Assembly: GCA_963764505.1 (NCBI GenBank)
Contig: CAVXSP010000001.1
Location: 3,038,001-3,102,000 of the forward strand
DNA from: CAVXSP01 sp963764505
GTDB lineage: Bacteria; Acidobacteriota; Vicinamibacteria; Vicinamibacterales; SCN-69-37
DNA: 64,000 nucleotides
Direction: 5' to 3'
Shown here: one piece after another, positions 60,662-64,000 of the stretch
Layout: the number at the start of each line of letters is the position of its first letter
Position numbering within the stretch: the stretch's first letter is position 1
Notes under the pieces: generated by a model
What the model saw: only the letters and a program-made list of their open reading frames with translations
Database searches by the model: none
What the model was told of the DNA's origin: nothing
Made by a program: the position numbers and the translations under genes

Positions 60662-61647
60662 GCCGCGTCGCTCCGCTGGATCCGATCGAGGATGTCCAGG
60701 AACACGTCCTCGAGCGAAGGCGGCACCGGTTCGATCCGCTCGACCGGCGCGCCCGCCTGCCGCAGCACGCGCTCCACATCGGCCGCGCTGACGCTCTGGT
60801 CGCGGAGCACTGCGTGCAGGCTCGTGCCGAACAGGCTCGTCTTCTCCACCGAAGGCCAGCGATCGAGCGTCTTCATCGCCGCGACCGGATCGGACGACTG
60901 AATCTCGAGAATCGGTCTCGTGCTGAAGGCGGCCTTGAGCGCCGCGATGGTTCCGAGCGCGGCGAGCCGGCCGCCGTGAATGATGGCGACACGGTCACAG
61001 CGTTCGGCCTCGTCGAGATAGTGCGTCGTGACGAGGACGGTCGTTCCGCCCTGCGAGAGATCGTCGATCAGACGCCAGAAGTCCCGGCGGGAAACCGGAT
61101 CGACGCCGCCGGTCGGCTCGTCGAGGAACACGATCGCCGGCTCGTGCAGCAGCGCGCAGCCGAGCGCCAGCCGCTGGCGCCACCCGCCGGACAGGTTGCG
61201 CGCCAGTTCGCCCTCCCTCCCCGTCAAACCGGCGATCTCGAGAGCGAACCGCCGCCTCGCGTCGAGCCGGCGGCCGCGGAGCCCGTACAGCCCGCCGTAG
61301 AACCGGATGTTCTGATCGACGGTCAGGAGCTCATAGAGGGAGAAGCGCTGCGACATGTACCCAATCCGTCGCTTCACGCCCTCGGGGTCCTGGCCGACGT
61401 CGATCCCACCCACGACGGCCCGGCCGGAGCTCGGGGTCAGCAGTCCGCACAGCATTCGGATCGTCGTCGACTTGCCGGCGCCGTTGGCGCCCAGGAACCC
61501 GAAGACCTCGCCGCGCCGGACGTCGAAGCTCAGGTCGTCGACAGCGACGAACTGGCCGAATCGGCGCGACAGGTGGTCGACGACGATGGCCGCGGGCTGG
61601 CCGTCGGGGGCCGGCGGCGCGCCGCGGGAGGTTGCCGGATCGGTCAC
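60658..61647 (-). CDS. ABC transporter ATPase of the efflux operon, second
   Basis: A 329-residue ATPase. Walker A GANGAGKSTT (near residue 54), signature LSGGWRQRLALGCALLH, Walker B IVFLDEPTGGVDPVSR, H loop VLVTTHYLDEAERCD. A C-terminal extension from ~240 ends PPSLEDVFLDILDRIQ. It is closely related to the ATPase at 62984-63937, from which it is separated by the TolC-like gene. Its start and end each overlap neighbours by 4 bp. Confidence 0.92.
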   Translation of the reverse strand: MTDPATSRGAPPAPDGQPAAIVVDHLSRRFGQFVAVDDLSFDVRRGEVFGFLGANGAGKSTTIRMLCGLLTPSSGRAVVGGIDVGQDPEGVKRRIGYMSQRFSLYELLTVDQNIRFYGGLYGLRGRRLDARRRFALEIAGLTGREGELARNLSGGWRQRLALGCALLHEPAIVFLDEPTGGVDPVSRRDFWRLIDDLSQGGTTVLVTTHYLDEAERCDRVAIIHGGRLAALGTIAALKAAFSTRPILEIQSSDPVAAMKTLDRWPSVEKTSLFGTSLHAVLRDQSVSAADVERVLRQAGAPVERIEPVPPSLEDVFLDILDRIQRSDAA

Positions 61648-62987
61648 TGCAACCCTCCGACCGCCCGCAGCAGGCGCGCTTCGCCGATCCGGAGGGACGC
61701 GGCGATCTGGGTGCGCTCGAGCTCGGCCTCGAGCAGCGCGTTCTGCGCGTCCAGCACGTCCGTGGGGGTCGCCACGCCCGCGTTGAACCGCTCTCCGACG
61801 ACCCGCCGCGCTTCGGTGGCGGCCGCCACGGCGTCGCCGGCTGCCTGCAGGGCCGTCCGGCCGGATTCGAGGTCGAGCAGCCGCTGGCGGATCTCGACGC
61901 CGATCTGCGCGTCGAAGTCTTCAATCCGGTGTCCGACCGCCTCGGCCTGCGCCAGCGAGGCGGCGCGCTCCGCCCGCGCGCGGCCGCCGTCCCACACGGG
62001 CCACGTCAGGTTCACGCCCAGGTCCCACGACGTCTTCCACTCGTCGGTGCGGGGGACGAAGCGTTGATTCGGTCGCGAGGGCTCGACGGCGGCGACTCCG
62101 GCGACTTGTGGGCGTGACGCCGCGAGCGCCGCCTCGGCGGTGGATTGGAGGCCGCGCTGCCGCTCCTCGAGTCCGGTCCGCTCTGCGCGGTTCGCGCGTG
62201 CCCGGGCGACGAGCGTCCCGGCCGAGAGTGACGCCGCCTCGGCGGCGCCAGGGATCGGCCGATCGACGGGAGTGACCGCATCGATCGGCTGGTCGAGATC
62301 GGCGCCAATCAGACGCGCCAGCTCGACCTGCGCGAGCGCCGCGCCGTTGCGCGCCTGGATGAGCTCCACGTTCTCGCGGGCGCGCTGCGCCTGGGCCGAC
62401 AGCAGATCGTTCGGCGGCAGCAGTCCCGCGTTCACGCGCGCCTGAACGTCGCCGACCCAGGCGTCCATGCGCGCCACCTCGGCCTCGAGCACGTTGCCGC
62501 GCTCGCGCGCGGTCACGAGCGCCCAGTACGCCTGAATCGTTTCGAGCCGGACGTCCTCCTCCGTCGACGCCGCATCGGCTTGCGTGGCGCGCAGGTCGGC
62601 GCGCGCCGCGTCAACGGCGGCGCCCGTCCGCCCGCTCGTGAAGATCGGCACGGCCATTTCCGCGCGGACCCGGTAGTTGTCGGGGATATCCGGGAACAGG
62701 GCGCGGATGGTGCCGTTCGGCTGTGGAATCCCGAACGGCTCGATGTGGTTGGTCCGCAGATAGCCGCTCGTGGCCGTGACCGACGGCGACCGGGCGGCCG
62801 TGCGCGAGGCGACCGTGGCCGCTGCCGCCGCTTCGTGCGCGCGGGCCTCGGCCAGCCGCGGCGCCCTGGCGACCGCCTGCTGCAGCGCGTCCCCCAGCGT
62901 CAGGTGGAGTGGCGTCTGTGCCGCGGCCGGCGCGGCCGTCGCGACGAGCAGGGCCACGAGCGTTCGAGCCGTCCGCGCGGTCTTCAT
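61644..62987 (-). CDS. TolC-family outer-membrane efflux protein
   Basis: A 447-residue exported protein. A signal peptide (TLVALLVATAAPAAAQTPL) precedes two OEP repeats of long helices and beta strands: LTLGDALQQAVARAPRLAEA, DVRLETIQAYWALVTARERG, LPPNDLLSAQAQRARENVEL and AGVATPTDVLDAQNALLEAE. It would form the trimeric outer-membrane channel for the flanking inner-membrane exporter. It lies between the two ATPase genes, an unusual position. Confidence 0.92.
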   Translation of the reverse strand: MKTARTARTLVALLVATAAPAAAQTPLHLTLGDALQQAVARAPRLAEARAHEAAAAATVASRTAARSPSVTATSGYLRTNHIEPFGIPQPNGTIRALFPDIPDNYRVRAEMAVPIFTSGRTGAAVDAARADLRATQADAASTEEDVRLETIQAYWALVTARERGNVLEAEVARMDAWVGDVQARVNAGLLPPNDLLSAQAQRARENVELIQARNGAALAQVELARLIGADLDQPIDAVTPVDRPIPGAAEAASLSAGTLVARARANRAERTGLEERQRGLQSTAEAALAASRPQVAGVAAVEPSRPNQRFVPRTDEWKTSWDLGVNLTWPVWDGGRARAERAASLAQAEAVGHRIEDFDAQIGVEIRQRLLDLESGRTALQAAGDAVAAATEARRVVGERFNAGVATPTDVLDAQNALLEAELERTQIAASLRIGEARLLRAVGGLQ

Positions 62988-63937
62988 GAGTGTGCCCCCG
63001 ACGCCAGCAGTTCGATGAAGACGTCCTCCAGCGTCGGCCGGATCGTGCGGATGCCGGTCGGCTCGATCGTCGCCGCTCGGAGCGCCGCGGCAATCTCGGC
63101 CCCGGCGCTCTCCGATTCGACGCGGACGTGCAGACGGTCGCCGAAGAGCTGGACGCGCGCCTCGCCCAAGGTCGATCGGAGGACCCGCAGGGCCTGGCGC
63201 GGCGGCGCCGCGACCACTTCGAGGATCACGCCGCTCATCCCCGCCTGCAGCGCCGCCGGCGCATCCAGCGCGAGCAGCCGACCTGCGTCGAGCAGCGCGA
63301 CGCGCGCGCAGCGCTCGGCCTCGTCGAGATAGGGCGTGGCCATCACGATCGTGAGCCCCTCCCCGAGGAACTCGGCGAGCAGCTTCCAGAATTCGCGCCG
63401 CGAGACCGGGTCCACGCCCGTCGTCGGCTCGTCCAGCACGAGGATCGGCGGCTCGTGCACGAGCGTGCAGGCGAGGGCCAGCTTCTGCTTCATCCCGCCC
63501 GACAGCCGATCGGCCCGACGTCCGCGAAAGGCCACGAGGCCAGTGAGCTCCAGCAGGCGCGTGCGCCGCTCGGCGTAGTCCGAGCGCCCGTGGATGCTGG
63601 CGAAGAACGCGATGTTCTCGTCCACCGACAGGTCGCCGTACAGACTGAACTGCTGCGAGACATATCCGATCGAAGCGGTCGCCTCCCGATGGGCGCGGAC
63701 GGGATCGAGGCCGGCGACGCGCACCGTTCCGCGATCGGGCGCCAGCAGGCCGCAGATCAGCCGGAGCGAGGTCGTCTTTCCCGCCCCATCCGGGCCGATG
63801 ATCCCGAACATCTCGCCCGTGCGAACATCGAATGTCACGTCGCCGATGGCGAGCGTGGCCCCGAACGTCTTCCGCACGTCGGCGAACTGCACCGCCGGAT
63901 CCGTCTGGGTTGGCGCGTGCGCGCGCGACACGGTCAT
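62984..63937 (-). CDS. ABC transporter ATPase of the efflux operon, first
   Basis: A 317-residue ATPase. Walker A GPDGAGKTTSLRLICG (near residue 48), signature LSGGMKQKLALACTLVH, Walker B ILVLDEPTTGVDPVSR, H loop replaced by IVMATPYLDEAERCA, where Pro takes the place usually held by His (the 60658 paralogue keeps TTHYLD). The His-to-Pro change suggests a weakened ATPase site, as in heterodimeric ABC proteins. It overlaps the HlyD-like gene stop and the TolC start by 4 bp each. Confidence 0.9.
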   Translation of the reverse strand: MTVSRAHAPTQTDPAVQFADVRKTFGATLAIGDVTFDVRTGEMFGIIGPDGAGKTTSLRLICGLLAPDRGTVRVAGLDPVRAHREATASIGYVSQQFSLYGDLSVDENIAFFASIHGRSDYAERRTRLLELTGLVAFRGRRADRLSGGMKQKLALACTLVHEPPILVLDEPTTGVDPVSRREFWKLLAEFLGEGLTIVMATPYLDEAERCARVALLDAGRLLALDAPAALQAGMSGVILEVVAAPPRQALRVLRSTLGEARVQLFGDRLHVRVESESAGAEIAAALRAATIEPTGIRTIRPTLEDVFIELLASGAHS

Positions 63938-64000
63938 TGCGTCGCTCCGGCCTGGAACTGCACCTCGACCGGCATCCCCGGTTTGAGAAGCCCGGCGCGG
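63934..64000 (-). CDS. HlyD/membrane-fusion adaptor, C-terminal end
   Basis: The last 21 codons of a gene entering from the right edge: RAGLLKPGMPVEVQFQAGAT then Q and stop. LKPGMPVEV is the typical end of HlyD/YbhG-type periplasmic adaptor proteins. Its stop overlaps the ATPase start by 4 bp, so it is the first visible gene of the efflux operon and would link the inner-membrane exporter to the TolC-like channel. Confidence 0.75.
   Translation of the reverse strand, partial: RAGLLKPGMPVEVQFQAGATQ

Overview
The window is high-GC bacterial DNA with dense, mostly 4-bp-overlapping operons. The gene set (CarD regulator, tandem M28 peptidases, DUF3810 protein, LytTR two-component system, TIR/nSTAND genes, toxin-antitoxin cassettes beside a tRNA integrase) best fits an Acidobacteriota of the class Vicinamibacteria. 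This is inference from family content; no rRNA is present to test it. Many genes start 5-10 bases after a TANNNT box with no Shine-Dalgarno sequence, which suggests leaderless transcripts.

Layout. 1-3050: start of a methionine-synthase-like gene, an NCS2-type permease, an isolated nuoI and a four-helix-bundle protein, interspersed with three arrays of one 12-bp repeat family. 3054-11647: LytS/LytTR pair, signal peptidase I, CDF transporter, 2-hydroxyacid dehydrogenase, moaC-rex, Ig-like secreted protein, PlsC-type acyltransferase, CarD. 11847-16374: two tandem M28 peptidases and two small membrane proteins. 16562-20300: tRNA-Leu(CAA), then a tyrosine recombinase and a small island of toxin-antitoxin modules, several of them broken. 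One module is framed by 57-bp inverted repeats. The island ends against an ABC-2 exporter operon (20500-22838).

22969-25445 is an SGNH-like/MBOAT O-acylation pair. 25540-34729 is a candidate counter-invader or stress-signalling cluster: a deoxyribosyltransferase-like/TPR protein, a frameshifted SLOG-like protein, an outer-membrane protein, an nSTAND-TPR ATPase, a multi-TIR protein and a membrane protein with a broken C-terminal domain. 34794-45696 holds GGDEF, XRE, pruA, ferritin, DUF3014, desaturase, DUF3810, NDH-2 and a molybdopterin oxidoreductase. 45736-57686 holds a peptidase/beta-propeller/barrel protein, YggX, a POT transporter, a stand-alone LigD phosphoesterase domain, YvcK, TPM, LemA, DinB and a YheT-type hydrolase. 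57673-64000 is DUF72 followed by an ABC-2 efflux operon with two ATPases, two permeases, a TolC-like channel and the end of an HlyD-like adaptor.

Five genes (at 27251, 33478, 41714, 45618 and 46354) each become intact if exactly one base is skipped. All five errors have the same sign, so either the assembly carries single-base insertions or these genes are decaying or recoded. The features below give the full spans.
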